33,026 nt of DNA. Origin: Phaeobacter sp. HF9A (GTDB lineage: Bacteria; Pseudomonadota; Alphaproteobacteria; Rhodobacterales; Rhodobacteraceae). Position numbers and translations under genes: made by a program. This document shows, one piece after another, positions 24,577-33,026 of this stretch (position 1 is its first letter; each line of letters opens with the position of its first letter). The stretch covers positions 1 through 33,026 of the forward strand of contig NZ_JAATOX010000035.1 of NCBI RefSeq assembly GCF_011806385.1. The letters are read 5' to 3'. A model generated the notes under the pieces. The model had not been told where the DNA came from, did not search any database, and saw only the letters and a list, made by a program, of their open reading frames with translations.

Positions 24577-25465
24577 TCCCGTTGCGCAGCTCGGCGAAGG
24601 CTTTTTGCAGCTCGGCCTGGGTATTCATCACGATGGGGCCGTGCCAGGCCACCGGCTCCTGGATCGGTGCGCCGGAGATCAGCAGGAAACGCACCCCTTC
24701 GGGGCCAGCCTGAAGGGTGATCTCGTCACCGGTGCCAAAGCGGATCAGGGTGCGGTCGCCGGACATGTCGCGGATGTTGACCTCCCGGCCTGCCACCTCT
24801 TTTTCCAGCAGCACGCCGCTGGGGGCGGAGGCATCGGCAAAGGCGGCCTCGCCCTCGAACACATAGGCAAAGGCGCGGCGGTAAGTGTCGATCTTGAAGG
24901 TCTTTTTTACCCCCGCCGGCACGTAGACATCGAGATATTGCGGATCGGCGGCGATGCCGTCCACCGGGCCGGTCTTGCCCCAGAATTCGCCCACGATGAT
25001 TTTGACGCGGGTGCCGTCGTCGTCGATGACCTCGGGGATTTCCTTGCCCTGGACATCCTGATAGCGCGGCGCGCACATTTTCTGGCTGCCGGGCAGGTTG
25101 CCCCAGAGCTGAAACCCATGCATCTGGCCGTTGATGTTTCCGGCGGGCATTTCCTGATGCAGGATGCCGGATCCGGCGGTCATCCACTGCACGTCGCCCG
25201 CGCCCAATGTGCCGACATTGCCGAGGCTGTCGCCATGTTCGACGGTGCCCGCCAGCACATAGGTGATGGTCTCGATGCCGCGGTGCGGGTGCCAGGGAAA
25301 GCCCTGGTCGTAGAAGGCCGGGTGATCGTTGCGAAAATCGTCAAACAGCAGGAAAGGGTCGAGCTCGCTCGGGTCCTGAAAGCCGAAGGCACGGTGCAGA
25401 TGCACGCCGGCGCCCTCCAAGGTGGGCTGGGCGGCGCGGGTCTCCAAGATCGGACGCAGGGACAT
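24554..25465 (-). CDS. Pirin family protein
   Basis: A 303-residue double beta-barrel (cupin) protein. The N-terminal barrel has the metal ligands His59 and His61 (WHPHRGIETITYVLAG), His103 and Glu105 (GILHQEMP). The C-terminal barrel is conserved in pattern (YVFEGEAAF, LLISGAPIQEPVAWHGPIVMNT). Bacterial pirins are iron proteins; some oxidise quercetin, others bind metabolic enzymes, and the role of this one is not clear. The ATG at 25465 has AGGAG seven bases upstream, so the longer frame from 25774 is not used. Its gene is convergent with the TetR gene and divergent from the membrane protein gene. Confidence 0.93.
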   Translation of the reverse strand: MSLRPILETRAAQPTLEGAGVHLHRAFGFQDPSELDPFLLFDDFRNDHPAFYDQGFPWHPHRGIETITYVLAGTVEHGDSLGNVGTLGAGDVQWMTAGSGILHQEMPAGNINGQMHGFQLWGNLPGSQKMCAPRYQDVQGKEIPEVIDDDGTRVKIIVGEFWGKTGPVDGIAADPQYLDVYVPAGVKKTFKIDTYRRAFAYVFEGEAAFADASAPSGVLLEKEVAGREVNIRDMSGDRTLIRFGTGDEITLQAGPEGVRFLLISGAPIQEPVAWHGPIVMNTQAELQKAFAELRNGTFIKPAH

Positions 25466-25694
25466 TTTGGCTCTCCTGATGAGATGGGGTTGGCTGATAC
25501 AATAGGCGCAATCGCGGCTTTGCAATAGCTGCGCTGGCTCACCGGGCCTGTGCGCCAATGCAGACGCGCGCAGCCCGCGCGCCGCAGAAGGGGTGGCCAA
25601 TCCGGGCCCGCGGTTGGGGCGCAAGGAAAAAGGGGGCTGTTCGGGCAGGGTGTTATTCGCTACCCCTGCAGCAGTGATCCGATGGAGTATCCCA

Positions 25695-26201
25695 ATGAGC
25701 CGCCCGCACCACGCTGACGACATCCTTGCCACTGTTGAGGCCACGCCCCTGCGCCGGGTGCTGGGGGTGGGCATGTTGCTCGGGCTTGGCGGGCTGACGC
25801 TCTATGTGGCGATGTCGGGTGCGCCGGCGCTGGGGTGGCGGCTGTTCCTGCTGGCGGTTGCGGTGGGGGCGCTGTGGATGGGCTATCGCATGTGGCAGGC
25901 CACCGCCCATCGGCTGGAGCTGACCGCAGAGGGGCTGCGCTGTTCGGATGGCGAAGTGCTCATCCGCATTGCGGATCTGGAGCATATGGATCGCGGATTC
26001 TTTGCCTTCAAACCCTCCAACGGGTTCCTGATGCGCAGCCGGCAGGCCGGGGCGGGGCGCTGGTATCCCGGGCTCTGGTGGCGCATGGGGCGGCGCGTTG
26101 GTGTTGGCGGGGTGACGCCGGGATCGCAGACCAAAACCATGACCGAGATCCTCGCCGCGCTGATGGCCGAACGTGATATGGGCGAGCGCAACCAGCACTG
26201 A
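25695..26201 (+). CDS. Conserved membrane protein with two transmembrane segments and a PH-like domain
   Basis: A 168-residue protein with two adjacent hydrophobic helices at about 22-43 and 50-66 (VLGVGMLLGLGGLTLYVAM; LFLLAVAVGALWMGY), then a soluble domain with ELTAEGLRCSDGEVLIRIADLEHMDRGFFAFKPSNGFLM and WYPGLWWRMGRRVGVGGVTP. This second half looks like a photosystem/PH-like domain common in small Roseobacter membrane proteins of unknown function. The ATG at 25695 has TGGAGT upstream. No function is assigned. It is divergent from pirin and followed after about 220 bases by the MATE gene. Confidence 0.82.
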   Translation: MSRPHHADDILATVEATPLRRVLGVGMLLGLGGLTLYVAMSGAPALGWRLFLLAVAVGALWMGYRMWQATAHRLELTAEGLRCSDGEVLIRIADLEHMDRGFFAFKPSNGFLMRSRQAGAGRWYPGLWWRMGRRVGVGGVTPGSQTKTMTEILAALMAERDMGERNQH

Positions 26202-26419
26202 CGGCCTTCTCGCGCAGAGCGGGAACAGAGGGCTTGACGCACGCGCGGCGCGGCCCTAATGCAGGGGCAAGGGCAGCAGACGCCCGCCGCCCGCTGGCCT
26301 TTGGCCTTGGTGAAGGTCTGTAGACATATCAGTCTTTGATCGTCTTTTCCGCATATCGCGCGGATGGCAATGCGGGTCCCATCTGTTTCGTCGCGACTAT
26401 GCATGAGGAGATCGGGGAT

Positions 26420-27799
26420 ATGTCTGACACCCCTTCCAATCGTTTTCTGACCGGCCCGCTGGGGGCGGTCTACGCAAAAACCGCGCTGCCGATCATCTTT
26501 GTGATGAGCATGAATGGCTGCCTCACGGTGGCGGATGCGCTGTTTCTTGGCCATTTTGTCGGCCCCGAGGCGCTGGCCGCCGTGACGCTGATGTTTCCCG
26601 CCTATATGTTGATCGTGGCGCTGGCGACGCTGGTGGCCGGGGGCATGTCCAGCCGCCTTGCCCGTCACCTTGGCGCCGGGGATATCGACGCCGCGCGGGC
26701 GGATTATGCCGGGGCGCATGGCTTGGCGCTGGCCACGGCGGTGGGGCTGATGGTGCTGTTTGCCCTGTTTGGCGGGCCAATGACGCAGTTGGCCGCGAGG
26801 GGCGATGCTGAACTGGCCGCCATGGGTCATCACTATTTGCAGATCACCATCGGCTGCACGCCCTTGCTGTTTATCCTGTCGGTCAACTCCGACGCGCTGC
26901 GCAACGAGGGGCGGGCGGGGCTGATGGCGCTGATGAGCCTGTTGGTGTCGCTCTCCAATATCGGTTTCAACTACCTGCTGATCGCGGTGGCCCAGATGGG
27001 GGTGGCGGGCTCGGCCTATGGCACCGCATTGGCGCAGCTTCTGGCGCTGATCCTGATCATGGGGTTCCGACTGCGCGGCGAGACCCGGCTGCGGCCCAAC
27101 GTGCTGCTGCGCCAGAGCCTGTTTGGCGGCTGGGGGCGGATGCTGGCGCTGGGCGCGCCGCAGAGCCTCAATTTCATCGGCCTGGCGCTGGGCTCGGCCG
27201 CGATCATGATGGCGCTGCAACGGGTGAATACCCCGGATTACACGCAGACGGTCTCCGCCTATGGGGTCATCACCCGGGTGATGACCTTTGCCTTCCTGCC
27301 GCTTCTCGGTCTGGCCCATGCGATGCAGAGCATCACCGGCAACATCTATGGCGCGGGGGATTTGCCCCGGGTGCGGCAGAGCCTGCGGTTGGCGCTGGGC
27401 CTGGCGCTGGTCTATTGCGGGGCGATGCAGGCGGGGCTGAGCTTTGGCGCGGCCTGGATTGGCGGGCTCTTTGTCCCCGATGCCGCCGTGATCAACGAGG
27501 TGGCGCGGATCCTGCCGACGGTGGTGGCGCTGTTTACCCTGGGCGGGCCCTTGATGATCGTTGCGATGTATTTTCAGGCGATCGGCGATGCGCTGCGGGC
27601 GGCGCTTCTTGGGTTGGCGAAACCCTATGCCTTTGCCCTTCCGCTGACCTTTATCCTGCCGATGCTGGTGGGAGAGCCGGGGATCTGGCTGGCCAGCCCC
27701 TGCGCCGAGGCGCTGCTGTTGCTGTTGACCCTGACGGTGTTGTGGCAGCTGCGCCGCCGCCCTGCGGTGGTGTCGCCCAAGGTGGAGGCGGGCCTATGA
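26420..27799 (+). CDS. MATE family multidrug/organic cation efflux transporter
   Basis: A 459-residue inner-membrane protein with about twelve hydrophobic segments in two halves. MatE repeat 1 has FVMSMNGCLTVADALFLGHFVGPEALAAVTL and GGMSSRLARHLGAGD; repeat 2 has GAPQSLNFIGLALGSAAIM and ITGNIYGAGD. These proteins export cationic drugs or metabolites in exchange for H+ or Na+. The start is the ATG at 26420 (MSDTPSNRF), with GGAG upstream; the frame is open from 26336. Its TGA overlaps the next ATG by four bases, so the two genes are translated together. The substrate is unknown. Confidence 0.93.
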   Translation: MSDTPSNRFLTGPLGAVYAKTALPIIFVMSMNGCLTVADALFLGHFVGPEALAAVTLMFPAYMLIVALATLVAGGMSSRLARHLGAGDIDAARADYAGAHGLALATAVGLMVLFALFGGPMTQLAARGDAELAAMGHHYLQITIGCTPLLFILSVNSDALRNEGRAGLMALMSLLVSLSNIGFNYLLIAVAQMGVAGSAYGTALAQLLALILIMGFRLRGETRLRPNVLLRQSLFGGWGRMLALGAPQSLNFIGLALGSAAIMMALQRVNTPDYTQTVSAYGVITRVMTFAFLPLLGLAHAMQSITGNIYGAGDLPRVRQSLRLALGLALVYCGAMQAGLSFGAAWIGGLFVPDAAVINEVARILPTVVALFTLGGPLMIVAMYFQAIGDALRAALLGLAKPYAFALPLTFILPMLVGEPGIWLASPCAEALLLLLTLTVLWQLRRRPAVVSPKVEAGL

Positions 27800-28263
27800 G
27801 CGGTTCTGTGAGACAGAGCGGGAGCGCGCCGCTGCCCAGCCTCGCCGAGGCCAAGGCCATGGCCCGGGAGCTGCGCCAGGCCCGCGCCGATGCGGGCGAG
27901 AGCCTGCGCCACAGCGCGGCGCTGGAACAGGTGGCGCGGGATCTTGGCTTTCGCGACTGGAACGGCTGCGCAGCGGCGCTGCAAACCCCGGCCCCGCGCG
28001 CCTATCGCGCCGGGGATCGGGTCGCCGGGCGCTACCTCTCGCAGCCCTTCACCGCGCGGGTGCTGCGGGTCGGCGCGGCGCAGGCCGGGGCGGGCTGGGT
28101 ACGGCTGGATCTGGATCTGGATCAGCCGGTAGATGTGGTGCGCTTTGAGACCTTTTCGAACCTGCGCCGCCGCATCAGCGGGGTGATCGGCCCCGAGGGC
28201 TTCAGCCGCGAGAAAACCTCGGACGGAGTGCCGCATCTGGTGATCGAGACCCTGCTGGACTGA
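27796..28263 (+). CDS. Glyoxalase_8-like superfamily protein
   Basis: A 155-residue protein. The N-terminal half reads LPSLAEAKAMARELRQARADAGESLRHSAALEQVARDLGFRDWNGCAAAL, which matches the helical 'glyoxalase superfamily protein' signature (SLEEAK...LRHSQALE..A..LGFRDWN). The C-terminal half is beta-rich (YRAGDRVAGRYLSQPFTARVL, VDVVRFETFSNLRRR). Biochemical function is unknown. The start overlaps the MATE stop (ATGA), an unusual partner, so the pair may act in the same detoxification process; this is inference. Confidence 0.8.
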   Translation: MSGSVRQSGSAPLPSLAEAKAMARELRQARADAGESLRHSAALEQVARDLGFRDWNGCAAALQTPAPRAYRAGDRVAGRYLSQPFTARVLRVGAAQAGAGWVRLDLDLDQPVDVVRFETFSNLRRRISGVIGPEGFSREKTSDGVPHLVIETLLD

Positions 28264-28271
28264 GCGCAGCC

Positions 28272-28285
28272 GTCACAGCGGTGAC
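28272..28285. terminator. Small hairpin between convergent genes
   Basis: GTCAC (28272-28276), AGCG, GTGAC (28281-28285) lies in the 29-base gap between the converging Glyoxalase_8-like and TadE-like genes. No T-tract is seen. Confidence 0.35.
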
Positions 28286-28292
28286 AGCACCG

Positions 28293-28898
28293 CTAGATGC
28301 TTTCGTCGCCGACGCCATCGTCATGGGCGCCGCCATCGCTGATCAGCTTGCCTTCATAGGCCACCTGAGAGGCAAAGCGGGGGCGGGTGAACACAAGGTT
28401 ATAGATATTCTGGGTGGCCAGGCCGATGTTGAAGATCGGCGCCACGTCGTTCCAGGTCTCCACCACGATCACCCGCTCCTGATCCGGCATTGTCGGCAAC
28501 TTATCCTCGACGGTTTCGACCGTGCCATCTGTCAGCACGTCCAAAAGCGCGCCGCGTTCCACCGACCAATCCACATAGTAGCGGTCATCGGCCTCGTCCC
28601 AATGCACCACGGAAATGCGCAGCGACATGCCGGTATCCTTGCGCACCAGCAATTTCCCCAGCTCATACATGCTGTTGATGTAGTCATCATTGAGCGCGGT
28701 CGTCTCGCGCGAGATCAGGTCGGAAATCGTATAGGCGGCCTTGGTGTTCACGGTGTCCTGCCGGAACAGGTCAAACAGCGTGTACATCGCCGCAAAGACC
28801 CCCAAAAGCAGCGGAAGATACAGCGCCGCTTCAATCGAGACACTGCCGTCGTCACGGTACCGGAAACGGCGCAGGGGAGCAGTCAGGATACGGAACAT
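28293..28898 (-). CDS. TadE-like pilus assembly protein
   Basis: A 201-residue protein with a short basic N-terminus (RRFRYRDDGSVSIEAALYLPLLLGVFAAMYTLFDLF) in the TadE pattern: a charged leader, Gly, Glu at position 5 after it and one membrane helix (about 22-45). TadE/TadF-type pseudopilins are processed by the TadV/CpaA peptidase and belong to the Flp/Tad secretion system. The rest (about 50-201) is a periplasmic domain with little similarity to anything I can name. It is the last gene of a three-gene set and starts 3 bases after the previous stop. Confidence 0.85.
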   Translation of the reverse strand: MFRILTAPLRRFRYRDDGSVSIEAALYLPLLLGVFAAMYTLFDLFRQDTVNTKAAYTISDLISRETTALNDDYINSMYELGKLLVRKDTGMSLRISVVHWDEADDRYYVDWSVERGALLDVLTDGTVETVEDKLPTMPDQERVIVVETWNDVAPIFNIGLATQNIYNLVFTRPRFASQVAYEGKLISDGGAHDDGVGDESI

Positions 28899-28901
28899 GG
28901 C

Positions 28902-29444
28902 TTACTTTGGCTCCTGAACAAAGGCGCTGGAGGCATAGAGGTGGATCCGCCCGTCACCGTCTTTCTGAAACGCTTTGCCAAGACCCCAACCGGGAAACAG
29001 CGGCGTTATGTTCAGGCAGGCGCGCAGGAACATCAGATCGTTGGAACCGCCATTCTTGAAGTTGATGAGCGGGTTGGATTCCTCGATGGATTCGATGCAA
29101 TCCGGCGTCGCATCAACGCTGGTCCAGTTGAACGGATCAAGCTGCACCATCTCCAGTTTCAGCGAGGTCGCGCAGTTCCTGATGGTGCCGGAATAGTCGC
29201 AGATCCGGTCGCGAATTTCATCGTGCTGCATATTGCCGCCGGTGCCCAGGCGGATCTCGCGCACGGTCATATCCATGGCGCGCTCCAGCATGATCTGGCG
29301 CAGGTTGATCACCCCCAGTTCCACGGTGGAAAACAGGATCAGCAGCATCACCGGAAAGATGATCACGAATTCGATGGTGACAGCGCCATCCTGACGGCGG
29401 CGAAACCGGCGCAGGGTGGCGCGGATGCGGGACAGGGCGGCCAT
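28902..29444 (-). CDS. TadE family pseudopilin
   Basis: A 180-residue protein that starts MAALSRIRATLRRFRRRQDGAVTIEFVIIFPVMLLILFSTVELG, the canonical TadE motif (DGAVxxEF followed by a single hydrophobic helix). Four or more Cys residues (CDYSGTIRNC, PDCIES, RACLN) in the exported domain suggest disulfides. The ATG at 29444 shares one base with the stop of the upstream TadG-like gene (TAATG), which fixes the start; the longer frame from 29549 runs inside that gene. It probably acts with its two neighbours at the cell envelope. Confidence 0.9.
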   Translation of the reverse strand: MAALSRIRATLRRFRRRQDGAVTIEFVIIFPVMLLILFSTVELGVINLRQIMLERAMDMTVREIRLGTGGNMQHDEIRDRICDYSGTIRNCATSLKLEMVQLDPFNWTSVDATPDCIESIEESNPLINFKNGGSNDLMFLRACLNITPLFPGWGLGKAFQKDGDGRIHLYASSAFVQEPK

Positions 29445-31129
29445 TATTCTGTCAACCTCAGCTGGCGGATGGCCGAGGCGATCGAGGCAAAGGCGTCCGC
29501 GATTTCCAGCCCCTTCACATCGTAATAATGAGAATCCGAGCTCGCGCATTTGAGCAGCACATCCTTGCCTGCCGCGGGGGCCTCAAACCCGATGGTAAAG
29601 ACCATGATGCCCTGATCCTTGGCTGCCTGGCAGATTGCCTTGGTGCGGCTGTCCTTCACGCTGGTGCCGGCCGAGCCAAAGACGTCATAATACCATTTGT
29701 AGGCGGCCTGGGACTGGTTCATCCAGTCGTTGAACATGTAATACACATATTGCAGCGTCGATTTGGCATAGAGCGCATTGAACGAAAGCTCCTCGGCGCT
29801 GCCGGTTTCATTGGCATAATAGCCCGACTGACAGCCGTACCAACTGGAATAGGTGCAGACGTAGTAGCGATCCCTGCCAGCACCATAGGGGTGGTCTGAC
29901 CACCGTTTCGCATTGTGCCAGTAATACCGGTTGTTGCGCTGGTCATAGGTCGAATAGACCGCTTCTTCCGGGTTGTACCAGACCCCCGACTTGCCGGACC
30001 GATAGCCGTTTTCGATGCGGTATTGCTCGGTGTTCTGGCCGTCGGTCATCAGCACCACCACCTTGAGCGTGTTGGTGTCGGTATAGGAAACGGGACGGTC
30101 GGCAAAGGAGGGGGCGATCAGCGGATCGGAACCAAGGGTCAGGTTGCTGATCACCGGCCGGGTGGAGGGATCCAGCAGCGCAACGCCCCATTTCATGCCA
30201 ACATCAAGCGAGGTGTTGTCTGAGGGGCGAAAGTCGTCGATGTAGTCTTGCAGCCGCTGGACATCGTCCTCCAGCAGAACCGCCGTGCGTTCCGGGTTTT
30301 GCGCATGCGAGGCACAGACCGCGCGCCGCACCAGTTGATCGTGCTGGCGGTATTCTCTGCTGCCGTCCCAGATGGTGAAATGCATCGTGCGTTCGTAGGG
30401 CTGCGTCGTCGATAGCGCGGTGGTGTAGAAATCGGAATTCTCGAAGTTGAGACAGTAGGAATAATCCGCCTCGCCCGCGCCACCGGGCGTCGGCGCGTTG
30501 AGCTGGTCGATAAAGGCCGCAGGCATCGACACCTGGGTGGAATAGGGGATGATGGAAATCGACAGCGTGCCGTCTTCGGTATTGTCGGCCATCGTCTGGA
30601 TGAATTCCTTGGCCGCCGACTTGAGGTTCACCAGCCGGTTGTTGCCCGACATCGACCCCGAGACATCCAGCACCAGCGAAATCTCGACATTGCCGATTTT
30701 CTCTTCCGCGGTTGCGGCGGCTTTCAGGGGCAGGGGGGAATCGTAATTGGCGAGTTTCATCCACATGGTGTCGAAATTCGCATCCACACTGGCCGACACC
30801 CGCTTGGAGGTCGGGGTGATTTCGGCGGTGGGCGTGCTGTAATAGTCGGCAAGATCGGCCTTGGTCATATAGTCACGGACCACGGCCGCCGGGGCCAGCG
30901 TCTGGTCCAGATCCGCCGCCGCCAGAACCGCCCGGTCCAGCGTGTATTGCAAATGGGTCCGGTCGCGCTCCAGCCGCACGATATCCATGCTGATACCGCC
31001 GATGGCCAACATGCTTATCAAGGTCCCGATCATCGGCTTTGCCAGCACGCCGCTTTCGTCGGCGCGGAACCGCGCCACGCTGCCTCGCAGGCGGAGCAGG
31101 GCTGAATGAGATCTGGTTTTTGCAGTCAT
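29444..31129 (-). CDS. TadG-like protein with von Willebrand A domain
   Basis: A 561-residue protein. Residues about 24-50 form the TadG-type N-terminal segment (DESGVLAKPMIGTLISMLAIGGISMDIV), one membrane anchor. The exported part is a vWA domain with the metal-ion adhesion site DVSGS (155-159), a Thr in DNTSLD (around 305) and LMTDGQ (360-364). A long insertion at about 370-485 contains some 20 Tyr and many Trp and Asn residues. The family belongs to the Flp/Tad apparatus and may work as a surface or adhesin-like part. No tadA, tadB/C, rcp or flp gene is in the window. The ATG at 31129 starts MTAKTRSHS. Confidence 0.92.
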   Translation of the reverse strand: MTAKTRSHSALLRLRGSVARFRADESGVLAKPMIGTLISMLAIGGISMDIVRLERDRTHLQYTLDRAVLAAADLDQTLAPAAVVRDYMTKADLADYYSTPTAEITPTSKRVSASVDANFDTMWMKLANYDSPLPLKAAATAEEKIGNVEISLVLDVSGSMSGNNRLVNLKSAAKEFIQTMADNTEDGTLSISIIPYSTQVSMPAAFIDQLNAPTPGGAGEADYSYCLNFENSDFYTTALSTTQPYERTMHFTIWDGSREYRQHDQLVRRAVCASHAQNPERTAVLLEDDVQRLQDYIDDFRPSDNTSLDVGMKWGVALLDPSTRPVISNLTLGSDPLIAPSFADRPVSYTDTNTLKVVVLMTDGQNTEQYRIENGYRSGKSGVWYNPEEAVYSTYDQRNNRYYWHNAKRWSDHPYGAGRDRYYVCTYSSWYGCQSGYYANETGSAEELSFNALYAKSTLQYVYYMFNDWMNQSQAAYKWYYDVFGSAGTSVKDSRTKAICQAAKDQGIMVFTIGFEAPAAGKDVLLKCASSDSHYYDVKGLEIADAFASIASAIRQLRLTE

Positions 31130-31515
31130 GAGTGCAGTCTTTCCATCGGTCCCACCATCCCATCGGCGCCATTCTGGTCACAAGCCTAGGGCAGGGGTCT
31201 TGCGGACAGGTCTTCGCTCTTTAGGATTGATTGACAAAGATGGCCGAACTGCGGCAGCTCCGGGCCACAATTCGCTCATTTCCAGACAGTTTGATGTTAA
31301 TCTGACCGGATGGTGAGGGCTGTTCCGTGATCCGCAACAATCGCCGCCACAGCAGATCTTCGCCGGTCCAAAAGCAGAGCGCGGCGGTTCTTTTTACGAA
31401 ATGCTGATTCTTTATGCATAGTGTCCGAGAATAATGTCGCAGCGGGGCGGCTTCTCTGCATTAATGGGGAGGCACACGCACTGCATGAATCGTTTCGAAA
31501 GGACGGGATCATTCC
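31130..31515. promoter_or_regulatory. Divergent promoter region between tadG-like and glutamate dehydrogenase genes
   Basis: A 386-base gap with no gene I can support; it must carry the promoters for both the Tad set (minus) and the dehydrogenase (plus). It is less GC-rich than the coding parts around 31220-31300 and 31380-31440. I see no convincing -35/-10 pair or named operator. AAGGACGGG near 31498-31506 is the likely ribosome binding site of the dehydrogenase, though somewhat far from its ATG. Confidence 0.4.
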
Positions 31516-32946
31516 ATGAGCACCATTAAAGAACCAAGTTTTCGCGAGAGTGTGGACCTGATGTTCAACCGCGCCGTGGCGCTGATGGACCTGCCGCCGG
31601 GGCTCGAGGAAAAGATCCGCGTTTGCAACGCCACCTATACCGTGCGTTTCGGTGTGCGCCTGCGCGGTCAGATCCAGACCTTCACCGGCTATCGCTCGGT
31701 GCATTCCGAACATATGGAACCGGTAAAGGGCGGCATCCGCTTTGCGCCGGGGGTCAACCAGGACGAGGTCGAGGCGCTGGCGGCGCTGATGACCTATAAA
31801 TGCGCCCTGGTCGATGCGCCCTTTGGCGGCTCCAAGGGCGGGCTTTGCATTGACCCGCGCGACTATGACGAGCACGAGCTGGAGCTGATCACCCGCCGCT
31901 TTGCCTACGAGCTGGCCAAGCGCGACCTGATCCACCCCTCCCAGAACGTGCCGGCGCCCGACATGGGCACCAGCGAGCGGGAAATGGCCTGGATTGCGGA
32001 CCAATATGCCCGCATGAACACCACCGACATCAACGCCAAGGCCTGCGTGACCGGCAAACCCTTGAACGCGGGCGGCATCGCCGGGCGGGTCGAGGCCACC
32101 GGGCGCGGCGTGCAATATGCGCTGCAAGAGTTCTTCCGCCATGAGGAAGACAAGGCCAAGGCCGGGCTTTCCGGCACGCTGGATGGCAAACGCGTCATCG
32201 TGCAGGGGCTCGGCAATGTGGGCTATCACGCCGCCAAGTTCCTCTCCGAGGAGGATGGCTGCAAGATCGTTGGCGTGATCGAACGTGACGGCGGGCTGCT
32301 GGACGAAAACGGCCTGGATATCGAGGACCTGCGCGCCTGGATCTCCAAACATGACGGTGTCGATGGCTACCCCTCGGGGCGCTATATCAAGGACGGCGCC
32401 AAATATCTCGAAGAAGACTGCGACATCCTGATCCCGGCGGCGCTGGAAGGGGTGATCAACCTCTCCAACGCGGAGCGGATCCAGGCCAAGCTGATCATCG
32501 AGGCCGCAAACGGTCCGATCACCGCGGGCGGCGACGAGATCCTGCGCAAGAAGGGCACGGTGATCATCCCCGACATGTATGCCAACGCCGGCGGTGTGAC
32601 CGTCTCCTACTTCGAGTGGGTGAAGAACCTGTCGCATATCCGCTTTGGCCGCATGCAGCGCCGCCAGGAAGAGGCACGCCACCAGCTGGTGGTCGATCAG
32701 CTGGAGGCCCTGTCGGAGAGCATGGGCAAGTCCTGGTCACTGGATCCCGCCTTCAAGGAGAAATACCTCAAGGGCGCGGGCGAGCTGGAGCTGGTTCGCT
32801 CTGGTCTCGATGACACGATGCGCACGGCCTATCAGGACATGCGGGAGGTCTGGCACGGCCGCGAGGACGTCACCGACCTGCGCACCGCCGCCTATCTCGT
32901 GTCGATCGGGAAAGTGGCCGGCAGCTATCGCGCCAAGGGGCTGTAA
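31516..32946 (+). CDS. Glu/Leu/Phe/Val dehydrogenase, probably glutamate dehydrogenase
   Basis: A 476-residue enzyme that reversibly deaminates glutamate to 2-oxoglutarate and ammonia with NAD(P). The substrate domain has MEPVKGGIRFAPGVNQDEVEALAALMTYK, the catalytic-Lys motif VDAPFGGSKGG and the catalytic Asp in PAPDMGTSE. The cofactor domain has VIVQGLGNVGYHAAK (GxGxxG) and ends in IIEAANGPIT and PDMYANAGGVTVSYFEWVKN. After the dinucleotide-binding strand comes VGVIERDGG; the Glu rather than a basic residue leans towards NAD, but this is not certain. A strong terminator follows. The Rhodobacterales homologues are about this length. Confidence 0.93.
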   Translation: MSTIKEPSFRESVDLMFNRAVALMDLPPGLEEKIRVCNATYTVRFGVRLRGQIQTFTGYRSVHSEHMEPVKGGIRFAPGVNQDEVEALAALMTYKCALVDAPFGGSKGGLCIDPRDYDEHELELITRRFAYELAKRDLIHPSQNVPAPDMGTSEREMAWIADQYARMNTTDINAKACVTGKPLNAGGIAGRVEATGRGVQYALQEFFRHEEDKAKAGLSGTLDGKRVIVQGLGNVGYHAAKFLSEEDGCKIVGVIERDGGLLDENGLDIEDLRAWISKHDGVDGYPSGRYIKDGAKYLEEDCDILIPAALEGVINLSNAERIQAKLIIEAANGPITAGGDEILRKKGTVIIPDMYANAGGVTVSYFEWVKNLSHIRFGRMQRRQEEARHQLVVDQLEALSESMGKSWSLDPAFKEKYLKGAGELELVRSGLDDTMRTAYQDMREVWHGREDVTDLRTAAYLVSIGKVAGSYRAKGL

Positions 32947-32989
32947 CCCCGCCAAGAGATCCCGGGAGCGGTGCCACCGCCCCCGGACC

Positions 32990-33025
32990 GGCCCGCAACA
33001 CCGCCTGGCGTTGCGGGCCTTTTTT
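32990..33025 (+). terminator. Rho-independent terminator of the glutamate dehydrogenase gene
   Basis: GGCCCGCAAC (32990-32999) and GTTGCGGGCC (33010-33019) form a perfect 10-bp stem around a 10-base loop, followed directly by six T. Confidence 0.95.
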
Positions 33026-33026
33026 G

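Overview
The window is high-GC (third positions mostly G/C) and reads as chromosomal DNA of an alphaproteobacterium, most likely a Rhodobacterales/Roseobacter-group species. This rests on the gene families present (class II FBPase next to hom and recJ, DUF3572 next to a PleD-like regulator, H-NOX paired with a diguanylate cyclase, an MttB-type methyltransferase) and on a short repeat with a TTTCATCTTTT...AAATATCC core that I associate with this family from memory. There are no phage genes, insertion sequences, CRISPR arrays or origins. It looks like ordinary core/accessory chromosome with several unusual proteins.

Layout. 1-7643 (minus strand): one tightly overlapping operon, xdhA-xdhB-xdhC followed by an ABC transporter (ATPase, permease, second permease running off the left edge); it probably imports purines or nucleosides and oxidises (hypo)xanthine. 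8036-9436 (minus): PleD-like diguanylate cyclase, divergent from DUF3572 (9552) and a HAD phosphatase (9889). 10725-12284 (plus): MttB-family methyltransferase behind a leader hairpin. 12846-14446 (plus): H-NOX-like protein overlapping an HNOBA-GGDEF cyclase. 14712-18281 (plus): cytoplasmic molybdopterin oxidoreductase and a MocR-type regulator. 18349-18692 (minus): two identical tRNA-Glu genes. 18803-23519 (minus): lipoprotein, hom, glpX, recJ. 23632 (plus): TetR regulator with a perfect operator palindrome. 24554-25465 (minus): pirin. 25695-28263 (plus): membrane protein, MATE transporter, Glyoxalase_8-like protein. 28293-31129 (minus): an isolated TadG-TadE-TadE set. 31516-32946 (plus): glutamate-type dehydrogenase with a strong terminator.

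Most interesting points: (1) two near-identical copies of a ~60-bp repeat lie in-frame, in opposite orientations, inside the coding sequences of xdhA and xdhB, adding low-complexity linkers to both subunits, while related core fragments lie between genes; (2) the H-NOX-like sensor lacks both the proximal heme histidine and the YxSxR motif, yet is translationally coupled to an HNOBA-GGDEF enzyme that resembles soluble guanylate cyclase with a c-di-GMP output; (3) the MocR regulator has Thr where the PLP-binding lysine should be; (4) the PleD-like cyclase has lost both phospho-acceptor aspartates and its product-inhibition site but keeps GGEEF. The last three suggest signalling proteins retained after losing their classical ligand or phosphorylation chemistry.
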